Source: JANNMJ01 sp031397815
GTDB taxonomy: Bacteria; Bacteroidota; Bacteroidia; Cytophagales; Hymenobacteraceae
Length of the DNA: 16,033 nt
Assembly: GCA_031397815.1 (NCBI GenBank)
Contig: JANNMJ010000129.1
Span: 1-16,033 of the forward strand
Direction: 5' to 3'
Shown here: positions 1 to 6,802 of the stretch, piece by piece
Layout of the letters: the number at the start of each line of letters is the position of its first letter
Numbering within the stretch: position 1 is the first letter of the stretch
Program-made: the position numbers and the translations under genes
Notes under the pieces: model-generated
Told to the model about the DNA's origin: nothing
Databases searched by the model: none
What the model saw: the letters and a program-made list of their open reading frames with translations, nothing else

Positions 1-183
1 CTTTTCGGTTGATTCAGAAGACTATGTTGTTTCTGATATTTGATCGGAAAAAGTGGCTCTAGAGCTTGCAAATGCACTAGCCAAGCGAGCAGAAGAGTGT
101 GCCTTATATTCGGCTTTGCACTTGTGTATAAGCCATAGGGCCAGAGCCCCGCGTCAAAGCTTCTAGTAATCAATGATGAGCCG

Positions 184-1227
184 TTAACTCAACCGCGTAG
201 TCGCCGCCGTATTCGTGGTCGCCGTGGGGCGCGTGTTGGGCGCTGTGGGCGGCTTCACCACGCGGCTGCGGCGGGTCAGGCGGTCGGGCAATTGCAACCA
301 GCCCGGAATGGTCATGGGGATACCGGTGGCGGTATCGCGGACCACTTTTCCCGCCGCCGTCAGGCGTTCCTGCGCTGAGCGGATGGTGGCCGCCCCGAGC
401 TGCAAACCCGTGCTGAGGAGGGCGAGCTGCGCGGCGGCATCGGTGGCGCGCTGCACCAGCGCGGCGTGAATGGTGAGAAGTTTTTGGGTCCGAAGCTGGG
501 CATCGTGCAGCTCGGCGAGCTTGCCGTAACGCCCCGTCAGCGCCCGGTGCAGCGGCAGCACCACCACCTGATACGCCTCTTCCAGCTCAGTGCCCGGCAG
601 GGTCAGGCGGTGCAAATCGAGGAGCGTTGAATCGAGGAGCGCGGGCAGCTCCGGCGCCACATCCGGAACGTGGAGGAGGAGCCGACCGGCCACCGTCACC
701 TGCGTCAGGAGCGCGTCGAGGTGCTTCCGAAACTGCGCTTCCAGCGCGCGGGTGCTGTCGAGGAGGGCGGCGCGGGCGGCGTCGGCCTGTTGGCTCTGGG
801 TGGTCACGTAGTCGAGGCCGTCGTAAATGCTCACGTACAAGTCAATCGTGCCGGTGGCACGTCCGTATCGGTGCAAAAACGCCTTGAACAGAAGCTGACG
901 GTCGATTTCCAGCAGCCGCTGCGCCGCCGAGTCGGAGAGCTGCGCGAACTCGGCCGGTAGCAGCGGCGCCCGCCGCAGGCCGTCGGCTAGGTTGCGGTAA
1001 GCGCGCGCCAAGTGCGTGGCCCAAGCGACGGATTTATCGAGCAATTGCTCGAAGTAATACAGCGCATCGTCGTACACGCGCGCCTCAATCGCCTGATGCC
1101 GCCGCCGCTCGTACACAATACCCGCCACGAACAGCAAAGCCGTGATACAAACCCCCAACAACGACCCCGCGATATCGCTGGCCCACGGGTGAGTTGAGAA
1201 AAACCGGTCGATAAAGTTTGGTACCAC
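184..1227 (-). CDS. Membrane-anchored helical protein of unknown function
   Basis: I do not recognise this 347-residue protein. It starts at a GTG and has one clear N-terminal transmembrane segment (about residues 17-40, GSLLGVCITALLFVAGIVYE) followed at once by the basic stretch ERRRHQ, which suggests a single-pass anchor with the rest in the cytoplasm. Residues 45-300 are almost entirely Leu/Ala/Arg-rich amphipathic helix without Cys or obvious catalytic motifs, so a coiled-coil or helical-bundle scaffold is plausible. The last 35 residues are Thr/Ala/Pro-rich and probably disordered. GC-rich codon use matches the neighbours. A terminator-like hairpin lies 60 bp upstream, so it probably has its own promoter. 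It is a real gene by length and codon bias; the function is unknown. Confidence 0.75.
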   Translation of the reverse strand: MVPNFIDRFFSTHPWASDIAGSLLGVCITALLFVAGIVYERRRHQAIEARVYDDALYYFEQLLDKSVAWATHLARAYRNLADGLRRAPLLPAEFAQLSDSAAQRLLEIDRQLLFKAFLHRYGRATGTIDLYVSIYDGLDYVTTQSQQADAARAALLDSTRALEAQFRKHLDALLTQVTVAGRLLLHVPDVAPELPALLDSTLLDLHRLTLPGTELEEAYQVVVLPLHRALTGRYGKLAELHDAQLRTQKLLTIHAALVQRATDAAAQLALLSTGLQLGAATIRSAQERLTAAGKVVRDTATGIPMTIPGWLQLPDRLTRRSRVVKPPTAPNTRPTATTNTAATTRLS

Positions 1228-1278
1228 GCGTCCGTATACGGGCGCGGCGCGTTTTGGTGATGCCGGTTTCGGGGTATT

Positions 1279-1325
1279 CCGAAAACAGAAAAGCAGACGA
1301 TGCCCATTGGCGCACCGTCTGCTTT
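1279..1325 (-). terminator. Rho-independent terminator (minus strand)
   Basis: Perfect 10-bp inverted repeat AAAGCAGACG / CGTCTGCTTT (1290-1299 and 1316-1325). The 16-nt centre can pair further (TGCC with GGC). Read on the minus strand the stem is followed by a T-rich tail (CTTTTCTGTTTTC, to about 1279). It lies downstream of the minus-strand TerB-like gene and 60 bp upstream of the GTG of the next minus-strand gene, so it probably ends the TerB-like transcript. The other strand has a shorter T run, so weak bidirectional action is possible. Confidence 0.7.
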
Positions 1326-1367
1326 AGCGCTTCGCGCTTAATCCGTGATTTGCTTACGCAGCCTTCC

Positions 1368-1417
1368 AAACTCCCCGCCCCCTTGGGGGAGGGGTGCCCC
1401 GAAGGGGCGGGGTGGGG
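1368..1417 (+). repeat. REP-like GC-rich palindromic repeat, copy A
   Basis: About 50 bp of C-run/G-run sequence with internal dyads (CCCCCTTGGGGG and GCCCCGAAGGGGC). It is the inverted partner of copy B at 1478-1528: the reverse complement of B aligns along its whole length with a few mismatches. It does not encode protein. The style is that of dispersed intergenic REP/BIME elements; that other copies exist in this genome is inference. Confidence 0.65.
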
Positions 1418-1477
1418 TAGGCGGTTGTGCACGGCGGCTGAGCTACAGTAGCTAAGCACACGCGGGGTTGGGCTGTC

Positions 1478-1528
1478 CCCCCACCCCGGCCCTTCGGGCC
1501 ACCCCTCCCCTCCGGGGCGGGGAATTTA
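1478..1528 (-). repeat. REP-like GC-rich palindromic repeat, copy B (inverted)
   Basis: Inverted copy of the repeat at 1368-1417, about 60 bp away, with internal dyads GGCCCTTCGGGCC and CCCCTCCGGGG. The pair fills most of the 320-bp gap between the two minus-strand genes (1228-1547), which otherwise holds only the terminator at 1290-1325. It lies 20 bp past the stop of the TerB-like gene, so the transcript would carry a long GC-rich stem that could protect its 3' end (inference). Confidence 0.65.
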
Positions 1529-1547
1529 GAAAATTGCTGCCTGACGC

Positions 1548-2381
1548 CTATCGCCCGAACAGCCCGCCCAGCACGCTGCCCAAACCGCCCTTCGCCAGAC
1601 CGCTGCCGCCGCGTTGGCCGCCCAAGCCGCCCAGCACGCCCATCAGCGAGCCGAGGCCGCCGCCCGCCTGACCGCCACCGGAAGCCTGACCGCCGCCGCC
1701 GAGCACTGAGCCGATCAAGCCGCCCAAATCGCCCATTCCGCCGCCGCCCGCTTGGGCCGCGCCGCCGCCACCACCGAGCAAGCCGCCGAGGCCGCCGAGC
1801 AGATCACCAGCACCGGCACCGCCGCCGCTGCTACGGCCGCCCATCACTTTCGAGAGAATCATCGGCGCCAACACGCTGAGCAGGCCCGACGTCAGCGCGC
1901 CGCTTGGAATGCCGACGCTCTTGAGCATATCGCCGATGCCGCCGCCGCTGAGCATGTTGCTCATCGCGGCTGGGTCGGCGGTGGGTTGCTGCTGCGCCTG
2001 CTCCACCACGGCGCCGAGGGTCTGCACCTGTTCGGCGTTCACGCCGAGGTAGGTCGCCATTTTCTGCATCATTTCCTGCTCATCGGCGGTGTAGCTGCCG
2101 TCGGCTTTCGCGAAAGCGATGACATCGGTCAGGAACGGGTATTTCAGCTCGGTGCCTTTCAGCACGTTGAGGTGCTGCGCGATGCTCTCGTTGCTGGCAT
2201 CGGCGGCGGTGGCCATCACTTGCTGCACGGCATCGGCGGGCAGGTCGGCCGTTTCGGCGAGGGTCATCAGAAACTGCTGCTCCGGCGCAGAAGCCTCGCG
2301 GTCGGCAGTGGCGAGGGCGGCGATAGCGCCGAGGTACGCGGTTTTTTCAGCAGTCGGGTATTGACTCAGAATCGCTTGCAT
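1548..2381 (-). CDS. TerB-like protein with Gly-rich, DUF937-like C-terminus
   Basis: 277 residues. Residues about 5-125 are all-helical and acidic with the pattern of TerB/DjlA-type domains: two related halves, each with Asp/Glu clusters (ALATADREASAPEQQFL and AKADGSYTADEQEMM) in front of an amphipathic helix. These acidic positions are where TerB-family proteins are thought to bind metal. Residues about 150-180 (LTSGLLSVLAPMILSKVMGG) resemble the hydrophobic core of DUF937/YidB-like proteins, and the rest is a Gly-dominated tail with repeats of GGLGGLLGG type. No signal peptide is seen, so it is probably cytoplasmic. The ATG at 2379-2381 is the natural start. The DUF937 resemblance is weak; the TerB-like call is moderate. 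Role unknown; a stress or envelope role would be guesswork. Confidence 0.75.
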   Translation of the reverse strand: MQAILSQYPTAEKTAYLGAIAALATADREASAPEQQFLMTLAETADLPADAVQQVMATAADASNESIAQHLNVLKGTELKYPFLTDVIAFAKADGSYTADEQEMMQKMATYLGVNAEQVQTLGAVVEQAQQQPTADPAAMSNMLSGGGIGDMLKSVGIPSGALTSGLLSVLAPMILSKVMGGRSSGGGAGAGDLLGGLGGLLGGGGGAAQAGGGGMGDLGGLIGSVLGGGGQASGGGQAGGGLGSLMGVLGGLGGQRGGSGLAKGGLGSVLGGLFGR

Positions 2382-2499
2382 GGGTATTCAAAAGGGAGTT
2401 AAGGGAAAACGACGACGTAATTGTCGTGACAAGCCTACGAGAATTTCCGGGGAAAAAGCTGACAAACTCGACGAACCCCGGAAAAAACCGGGTGAAGGG

Positions 2500-2531
2500 T
2501 TGCGAAAACGGGGGTTTCTGTCCCACCTTTG
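2500..2531 (+). promoter_or_regulatory. Promoter of tRNA-Val (Bacteroidota type)
   Basis: TTG at 2500-2502, a 21-bp spacer, then CACCTTTG at 2524-2531, which matches the Bacteroidota -7 consensus TAnnTTTG at all fixed positions except the first. Transcription would begin near 2538, about 35 nt ahead of the mature tRNA 5' end. The same TTG-N21-cACCTT spacing recurs ahead of the gene at 12277. Confidence 0.5.
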
Positions 2532-2572
2532 CAGCCCCGTAACGACTACCTGTCGTTAGTAGGGGCCACGCC

Positions 2573-2647
2573 GGGGTGTTAGCTCAGCTGGTTCAGAGCA
2601 CCTGCCTTACAAGCAGGGGGTCACTGGTTCGAACCCAGTACGCCCCA
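2573..2647 (+). tRNA. tRNA-Val (anticodon TAC)
   Basis: Full cloverleaf of 75 nt. The acceptor stem GGGGTGT pairs with ACGCCCC, the D arm is GCTC/GAGC, the anticodon stem CCTGC/GCAGG encloses the loop CTTACAA with anticodon TAC, and the T arm ACTGG/CCAGT encloses TTCGAAC. The discriminator base is A. CCA is not encoded (ACGG follows), so it must be added after transcription. The gene stands alone, with a promoter in front and a strong terminator just behind. Confidence 0.97.
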
Positions 2648-2664
2648 CGGTTTTATTCGCTTGC

Positions 2665-2708
2665 CCACGCGGGCCAGTCCTCTCAGAAGGCTGGCCCGCG
2701 TGGTGTTT
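2665..2708 (+). terminator. Rho-independent terminator after tRNA-Val
   Basis: Perfect 13-bp stem CCACGCGGGCCAG / CTGGCCCGCGTGG (2665-2677 and 2691-2703) with a 13-nt loop, followed by TGTTTTC. It separates the tRNA unit from the GNAT-like gene that begins 29 bp later, so that gene needs its own promoter or read-through; no convincing promoter is visible between them. Confidence 0.85.
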
Positions 2709-2736
2709 TCAGGCCATCGTAACGGATGGCGATCGT

Positions 2737-3960
2737 ATGAGGATGTCGCGCTACTCCGTACAGCCGGTTCAGTCGGCCGCTCACCAACGGGCTTTCCTGA
2801 CTTGCCCCGACCAGCATTATCTGGGCGATCCGTTTTACGTGCGTCCGAACGACCAGGAAATCGAAGCCGTTTTCGACCCGAAAGCAAATCAGCTATTCGC
2901 CAAAGGCGGCACCGCTGAGCGGTGGCTCTTGCTCGATGCTGCCGGGCAGGCCGTCGGGCGGATTGCGGCGTTCGTCAACCCCACGATTCAGGAAACCGAA
3001 AAAGTGCCCGTCGGCGGTTTCGGTTTTTTCGAGTGCCCCGATGATCAGGAAGCCGCCACGCTCCTGCTTGATACGGCGCGGCAGTGGCTCGCAGCGAAGG
3101 GGATGCAGGCGATGGACGGCCCCGTCAATTTCGGGGAGCGCGACCGTTTTTGGGGCCTTCACGTCGAGGGGTTCGACCGGCTGCCGTCTTACGCGATGTT
3201 TTACCATCGGCCGTACTACCAGCAGCTTCTCGAAACGTATGGCTTGCAGGTCTATTTCCGGCAGTATACGTACTGTATGGACCCGCGCATCGACCTCGGC
3301 CCGCGGATGCAACGGCTGGCGTCTATGTTCGGCAGCCGCCCTGATATCCGGTTCGCGCACGCCAAAACGGGTGATACCGAGCAGCTCGCCCGCGACCTGC
3401 ACCGCGTGTACTCGCTCGCGTGGGGCAACCATTCCGGCGTCAGTAGCCTGACGCTGGAACAGGCGCGGGAGCTGGTGCGGAAGATGAAGCTCGTGATCGA
3501 TTACCGCATCATCTGGTTCGCGTATCATCAGGATCAGGCCGTGGCGATGCTCATCGCGCTGCCGGGCCTGAACCAGATTTTCCAGCGCACCGGCCCGAAT
3601 TTGAATTGGTGGGGAAAAGTGAAGTTCGTGATGGAAAAAATGCGTTGGGAGCGCCGCCGCGACAAGCTCACGAACGCCGTGATTTACGGTGTCATCCCCG
3701 AGTTCCAAGGCACCGGCATCGACGCGGCGATGTGCGTCGCCGCGCGCCCCATTTTCGTCGAGCGCGGGTATTCGCAGGGCGAGCTGGTTTGGATTGGTGA
3801 TTTCAACCCGAAAATGATGGCCACCTGCCGCACCGTGGGCGCCACTATCTGCAAAACCCACCACACCTACCGCCAATATTTCGACCCTTCGCACCCCTTC
3901 GAGCGTTCTCCCATCATCGGCAAGGAGCGGCGCGGTAAGGCTGATGAACCGGCCGCCTGA
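2737..3960 (+). CDS. GNAT-like acyltransferase family protein, YghO-like
   Basis: 407 residues, no signal peptide, cytoplasmic. The sequence has the look of a double GNAT fold: an N-terminal half with GGFGFFECPDDQEAATLLLD (residues 93-112) and the nearby GPVNFGERDRFWGL (128-141), and a C-terminal half with YGVIPEFQGTGIDAAM (about 317-332), which resembles the acetyl-CoA-binding V-x-x-x-x-Q/R-G-x-G/A loop. This architecture recalls the widespread YghO-type proteins, whose substrate is not known. Two ATGs (2737 and 2743) are possible starts; the first is used here. The end overlaps the next gene by 17 bp, which argues for translational coupling. Family call is good; acyl donor and acceptor are not predictable. 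Confidence 0.85.
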   Translation: MRMSRYSVQPVQSAAHQRAFLTCPDQHYLGDPFYVRPNDQEIEAVFDPKANQLFAKGGTAERWLLLDAAGQAVGRIAAFVNPTIQETEKVPVGGFGFFECPDDQEAATLLLDTARQWLAAKGMQAMDGPVNFGERDRFWGLHVEGFDRLPSYAMFYHRPYYQQLLETYGLQVYFRQYTYCMDPRIDLGPRMQRLASMFGSRPDIRFAHAKTGDTEQLARDLHRVYSLAWGNHSGVSSLTLEQARELVRKMKLVIDYRIIWFAYHQDQAVAMLIALPGLNQIFQRTGPNLNWWGKVKFVMEKMRWERRRDKLTNAVIYGVIPEFQGTGIDAAMCVAARPIFVERGYSQGELVWIGDFNPKMMATCRTVGATICKTHHTYRQYFDPSHPFERSPIIGKERRGKADEPAA

Positions 3961-4252
3961 TTCGCTTTCCACCTCAAACTCCCCTACTCCTGTGGTCTTT
4001 TCCACGTCTGATATTGTCGGGTCGGTGGGCGTCAGCTTATTGCTGCTGGCGTTCCTGATGCAGCTTTTGGGGCGCCTGAAGGCCGGGAGCATCACGTACG
4101 CCCTGCTCAATACGGTGGGCGCGGGTTTGGCGTGTCTGGCGTCGGCAATGCTGCCGTACTGGCCGTTCGTGGTGCTGGAAGGAACGTGGACCCTTGTTTC
4201 GGCCGGGGCGCTCTGGGCCGCTTGGCGGACTCCGGCCCCGACGGAACCGTAA
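3944..4252 (+). CDS. CBU_0592-like small membrane protein
   Basis: 102 residues with three hydrophobic segments: about 23-44 (SDIVGSVGVSLLLLAFLMQL), 49-69 (SITYALLNTVGAGLACLASA) and 72-92 (WPFVVLEGTWTLVSAGALWA). The arrangement, with G-x-S/G near the start of helix 1, Y-x-x-L-N-x-x-G-A in helix 2 and E-x-x-W in helix 3, fits the CBU_0592 family of small inner-membrane proteins of unknown function. Its ATG lies 17 bp inside the upstream GNAT-like gene, so the two are probably co-translated. Confidence in the gene is high, in the family moderate. Confidence 0.8.
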   Translation: MNRPPDSLSTSNSPTPVVFSTSDIVGSVGVSLLLLAFLMQLLGRLKAGSITYALLNTVGAGLACLASAMLPYWPFVVLEGTWTLVSAGALWAAWRTPAPTEP

Positions 4253-4338
4253 TTTTTCGGCGCGGCTTTTGGCAAGTACGTTTTACCGGCTCCTTCTTTG
4301 GGAGCTGTTTCTTGGCTTTCCCTAATCGCTTTCCGCCG

Positions 4339-4923
4339 ATGCTGATTCGTTCGTTGCTGCTGATGTGTGCGCTGCTGACCACGGCGCCGGTCGTTCTGGC
4401 CCAGAATACGCCCCGGCATAAGCCGAAATCCGGCACCGACCCGTTCGCGCCAAAAGCGCAGAACGCCCGCAAGCTCCCGCCGCCCAAACCGGTAGAGATT
4501 GCGGCGGCCTACGAGCCTGACAAAGAGCGCCTCGCCCGCCTCGACAGCGCCATGTGGCCGCACATCGAGGAAGCGAAACAGACGCTCAAGGAAGTGCATA
4601 AACGCTGGAACAAAGGCCTGCCGAAGGGCGACCAGCTATTCGTGACCGTCCGCGTGTACGACGATAAAGGCAATTTCGAGCACGTCCTCGGGCGGGTCGA
4701 CAAATGGGTGCCGAACCGCCTTTTCACAACCATCGGCAGCGTATTGGCCACCACCAAGCGCTACCAGCCCGGCCAGTCGATGGCGTTCGAGCAAACCATC
4801 GTCGTCGATTGGAAAATCGAGCACGCCGACGGCACCGTGGAAGGCGACCGCGTCCGGAAGTTTCTGGAAGAATATTACGCCGTCCAAACGGGCCAGCAAA
4901 CCGGTCAGCCAACCGGCCAGTAG
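4339..4923 (+). CDS. Secreted DUF2314 domain protein
   Basis: 194 residues from the ATG at 4339. A longer in-frame reading begins at 4132 inside the upstream gene, but only the 4339 start gives a clean signal peptide (MLIRSLLLMCALLTTAPVVLAQ). Residues about 23-60 are a basic, Pro-rich linker. Residues about 70-180 match the DUF2314 (YegJ-like) pattern: a helix (MWPHIEEAKQTLKEV), then FVTVRVYDDKGNFEHVLGRV, a segment with QPGQSMAF, and VVDWKIEHADGTVEGDRVRK, which corresponds to the family's DW...G...G end. Function of the family is unknown. The protein ends in a short TGQ repeat, and its TAG stop lies in the terminal repeat of a 63-bp element, so the present C-terminus may be secondary. It follows the membrane gene by 86 bp on the same strand. 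Confidence 0.82.
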   Translation: MLIRSLLLMCALLTTAPVVLAQNTPRHKPKSGTDPFAPKAQNARKLPPPKPVEIAAAYEPDKERLARLDSAMWPHIEEAKQTLKEVHKRWNKGLPKGDQLFVTVRVYDDKGNFEHVLGRVDKWVPNRLFTTIGSVLATTKRYQPGQSMAFEQTIVVDWKIEHADGTVEGDRVRKFLEEYYAVQTGQQTGQPTGQ

Positions 4924-4982
4924 GGGCGGGCCTTGCGCCCGCCCGCCACAGCAGCGACAATAGGACAGCTAGAAGCCCCTAC
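4920..4982. repeat. 63-bp palindromic element between convergent genes
   Basis: Bounded by an 8-bp perfect terminal inverted repeat, GTAGGGGC (4920-4927) and GCCCCTAC (4975-4982). Inside, next to the left end, is a second dyad GGGCGGGC / GCCCGCCC (4924-4931 and 4937-4944, loop CTTGC). It looks like a small non-coding REP/MITE-like element. The TAG in each terminal repeat is in frame with the gene running into it: 4921-4923 stops the plus-strand DUF2314 gene, and 4979-4981 stops the minus-strand esterase. There is no T-tract, so any terminator role would rest on the hairpin alone. Confidence 0.65.
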
Positions 4983-5881
4983 CGCCCGAACGCCCAGACC
5001 AGAAAATCGGGCATCGCTTCGGCCCACGTATTCTGATGATGGCGCCCGCCTTCGATTTCTAAATACCGAAGGTCTTGCTCGGGGTAACCGCGGGCGCGGA
5101 GAATGGTGAGCGCGTCAAGCGTATCGTCGATAGCGTCGATGACGCCATTGTTGTTGCGGTCGTTGGATTCGTCGTCGGTGCCGGTCTGGAACCAGAAGCG
5201 CTGACTGCTCGCGCGCCACGGCGCCGCCACGAGCTGCTGATGCATGAGGCGGTCGGTATGGTCAGAATAGAGCGGGTCGCGCACATCGCGGGAGCGCCAC
5301 CACAGCGCCCCGCTCAGCACTCCCACGGCGCCGAACAGCTCAAAATGATTCCACGCCACATCGAGCGCCGACAACCCGCCGAGCGAAAAACCCGCAATGG
5401 CCGTCTGGGCGCGGCCTGTAGCGGGCTGAAACGTGGCCTCAATCCACGGCCGCAGCTCATCGACGATGAACTGCGAATGGGCGGCGGCTTTGCTGCCCCG
5501 GCCACGGTAATCGGGCGACGCACTGACGCCGTACTCCTGTAGGCGGTCGGCGTTGGCGTGAATCGCGACGACCGTCAGCGGCGGCAGCGCGCCCGTCAGC
5601 CAGAGGTGTTCCAGGGTGGCGGGGAGCGCTACCGCATCCACATCCTGCCCGTCGTTGAGGTACAGGACGGGCGCGTTTTTCGGCCCACCGATGACGGCCG
5701 GCGGCAAAAGCAGCTCCGTCCGGACGGTGCGCCCCAAGGCCCGTGAGCGGAACGAGCGCACGCGGCGCTCCGGCGCATATTCCGACTGACCCGCTACGTT
5801 CGAGCGGTAAAAAGTACGCGGAGGAAGCTCCGTAATCGGCCGACCGGCCGGTGAGAGGGAACGAAGAGAAGGACGCGGCAC
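4979..5881 (-). CDS. Alpha/beta-hydrolase, putative esterase (esterase D family) with calcium-loop motif
   Basis: 300 residues from a GTG. It matches the putative-esterase family (PF00756 type): strand APVLYLNDGQD (residues 70-80), the nucleophile elbow GFSLGG with Ser166, and a late GGRHHQNTWAEAMPDFLVW (278-296) carrying the catalytic His (281 or 282). Residues 235-255 hold DDESNDRNNNGVIDAIDD, in which D241-x-N243-x-N245-G-x-I-D249-x-x-D252 has the spacing of an EF-hand/dockerin calcium loop. The acid of the triad is probably in or near this region. No signal peptide is apparent, though the N-terminus is uncertain: residues 1-35 look poorly conserved and there is no other ATG before residue 213. 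Substrate unknown; enterochelin-esterase-like or carbohydrate-ester activity are possible. Confidence 0.85.
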   Translation of the reverse strand: MPRPSLRSLSPAGRPITELPPRTFYRSNVAGQSEYAPERRVRSFRSRALGRTVRTELLLPPAVIGGPKNAPVLYLNDGQDVDAVALPATLEHLWLTGALPPLTVVAIHANADRLQEYGVSASPDYRGRGSKAAAHSQFIVDELRPWIEATFQPATGRAQTAIAGFSLGGLSALDVAWNHFELFGAVGVLSGALWWRSRDVRDPLYSDHTDRLMHQQLVAAPWRASSQRFWFQTGTDDESNDRNNNGVIDAIDDTLDALTILRARGYPEQDLRYLEIEGGRHHQNTWAEAMPDFLVWAFGR

Positions 5882-5936
5882 GCAGAACAGGGAAAAAGAT
5901 TCGGCTCCTTCCGCCCTGACAGCAGAAGTTGCCCGG

Positions 5937-5944
5937 CGAAGATA
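5937..5944 (-). promoter_or_regulatory. Possible -7 box for the esterase gene
   Basis: On the minus strand TATCTTCG, 6 of 8 to TAnnTTTG counting the free positions as matches and one T changed, 55 bp upstream of the GTG at 5881. No convincing TTG lies 17-23 bp further upstream, so this is tentative. Confidence 0.3.
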
Positions 5945-6019
5945 GCCGAAACGCTGGGGTGTACGCGGAAAAGGCTATCTCTGGTCGTAAACCCGGCAGC
6001 CCGTTCACCGGATTGGTTG

Positions 6020-6027
6020 CACTTTTG
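6020..6027 (+). promoter_or_regulatory. Possible -7 box for the esterase/ATP-grasp unit
   Basis: CACTTTTG fits TAnnTTTG except for its first base and has the same form as the boxes ahead of the tRNA and the gene at 12277. If real, transcription would begin near 6034, which would make a start at 6017 impossible and supports the TTG at 6092. No clear -33 TTG is seen. Confidence 0.35.
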
Positions 6028-6091
6028 CGCCACGAAGCTGCTCGGTGGCTTCGGGCCGTTTTTCATTCCGTCCCCCTTCATTCACTGCCAC

Positions 6092-6802
6092 TTGCGCGAA
6101 GAACACGTCCGCTGGTACTCGCCCACGATTGGGCGCGATTTCGAAATGCTGGTCTTCGGCCACGGCGGAATTCCCGTCATCGCCTACCCGACCTCTATGG
6201 GCCGTCATTACCAAAATCGCGATTTCGGCCTGATTGGCGCCGCGAGCTGGTATGTCGATAATGGTCTGGTGAAAATTTATTGTCCCGATTCCCTCGATAA
6301 CGAGGGTTGGTACAATAAAGCGATTGCGCCCGCCGACCGCCTGCGCGTCCACGAGCACTACGACCGCCTCATCCGCCACGAGCTGGTGCCGCGCGCGCAG
6401 CACGAGACCGGGCACGACCGCGTCGTCGTCGCGGGGTGTTCGTTTGGGGCTTATCAGGCCACCAATTTCGCGTTTCGGTACCCCGGTATCGTGCGGCACC
6501 TGATTAATATGGGTGGCGCGTTCGATATCAAGATGCAGCTCGACGGGTATTACGACGATATGGCGTACTACAACAACCCGCCCGATTTCCTGCCCGGCAT
6601 CACCGACCCGATGCTCTGGCAAATGGGAATCGTCCTCGGCGTTGGGGAGCACGACTTCTGCCTCGAAGCCAACCGGCGCCTTTCGGCCCAGCTCACCGAG
6701 AAGGGCGTGGAGCATTGGCTCGACGTGAAGCCCGGCGGCGTTCACGATTGGCCGATTTGGTGCCAGATGTTCCCAGAGTACCTTTCACGGCTGAATTTCT
6801 AA
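6092..6802 (+). CDS. Putative esterase (COG4947-like alpha/beta hydrolase)
   Basis: 236 residues if translation begins at the TTG at 6092. No ATG or GTG precedes the conserved N-terminus (REEHVRWYSPTIGRDFEMLV), and the only longer in-frame option is a TTG at 6017. Features of an alpha/beta hydrolase of the COG4947 kind: FGHGGIPVIAYPTSMGR (22-38), nucleophile elbow GCSFGA with Ser117, candidate acid Asp188 in GVGEHDFC, and His218 in PGGVHDW. It is compact, lacks a signal peptide and is probably cytoplasmic. It is followed after 74 bp by an ATP-grasp ligase on the same strand; the pair suggests making and breaking, or modifying, one amide or ester product (inference). Start position is the main uncertainty. 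Confidence 0.82.
   Translation: MREEHVRWYSPTIGRDFEMLVFGHGGIPVIAYPTSMGRHYQNRDFGLIGAASWYVDNGLVKIYCPDSLDNEGWYNKAIAPADRLRVHEHYDRLIRHELVPRAQHETGHDRVVVAGCSFGAYQATNFAFRYPGIVRHLINMGGAFDIKMQLDGYYDDMAYYNNPPDFLPGITDPMLWQMGIVLGVGEHDFCLEANRRLSAQLTEKGVEHWLDVKPGGVHDWPIWCQMFPEYLSRLNF

Noticed and set aside
1..183. Possible promoter (TTG at 9-11, GATATTTG at 35-42) and palindrome GCTCTAGAGC near the left edge
   Set aside because: No gene on the plus strand follows within the window, and the spacing of 23 bp is at the limit; nothing here can be supported.
1085..1459. Minus-strand open frame running across the terminator and REP copy A
   Set aside because: It spans repeats and a terminator and overlaps the 347-residue gene in another frame.
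1752..2402. Plus-strand open frame of 216 codons opposite the TerB-like gene
   Set aside because: His/Ala-rich mirror of the Gly-rich coding strand; no domain and no promoter.
4132..4338. Longer N-terminus for the DUF2314 protein
   Set aside because: The extension lies inside the upstream membrane-protein gene and would bury the signal peptide that begins at 4339.
2893..4599. Long open frame (568 codons) on the minus strand opposite the GNAT-like gene and its neighbours
   Set aside because: It is antisense to three well-supported plus-strand genes, crosses their boundaries, has Arg/His-rich composition typical of the reverse frame of GC-rich codons, and matches no fold.
6017..6091. Upstream TTG start for the COG4947-like esterase
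   Set aside because: The added 25 residues are Cys/Phe/Pro-rich and unlike the family, and the likely -7 box lies at 6020-6027; kept only as an alternative.
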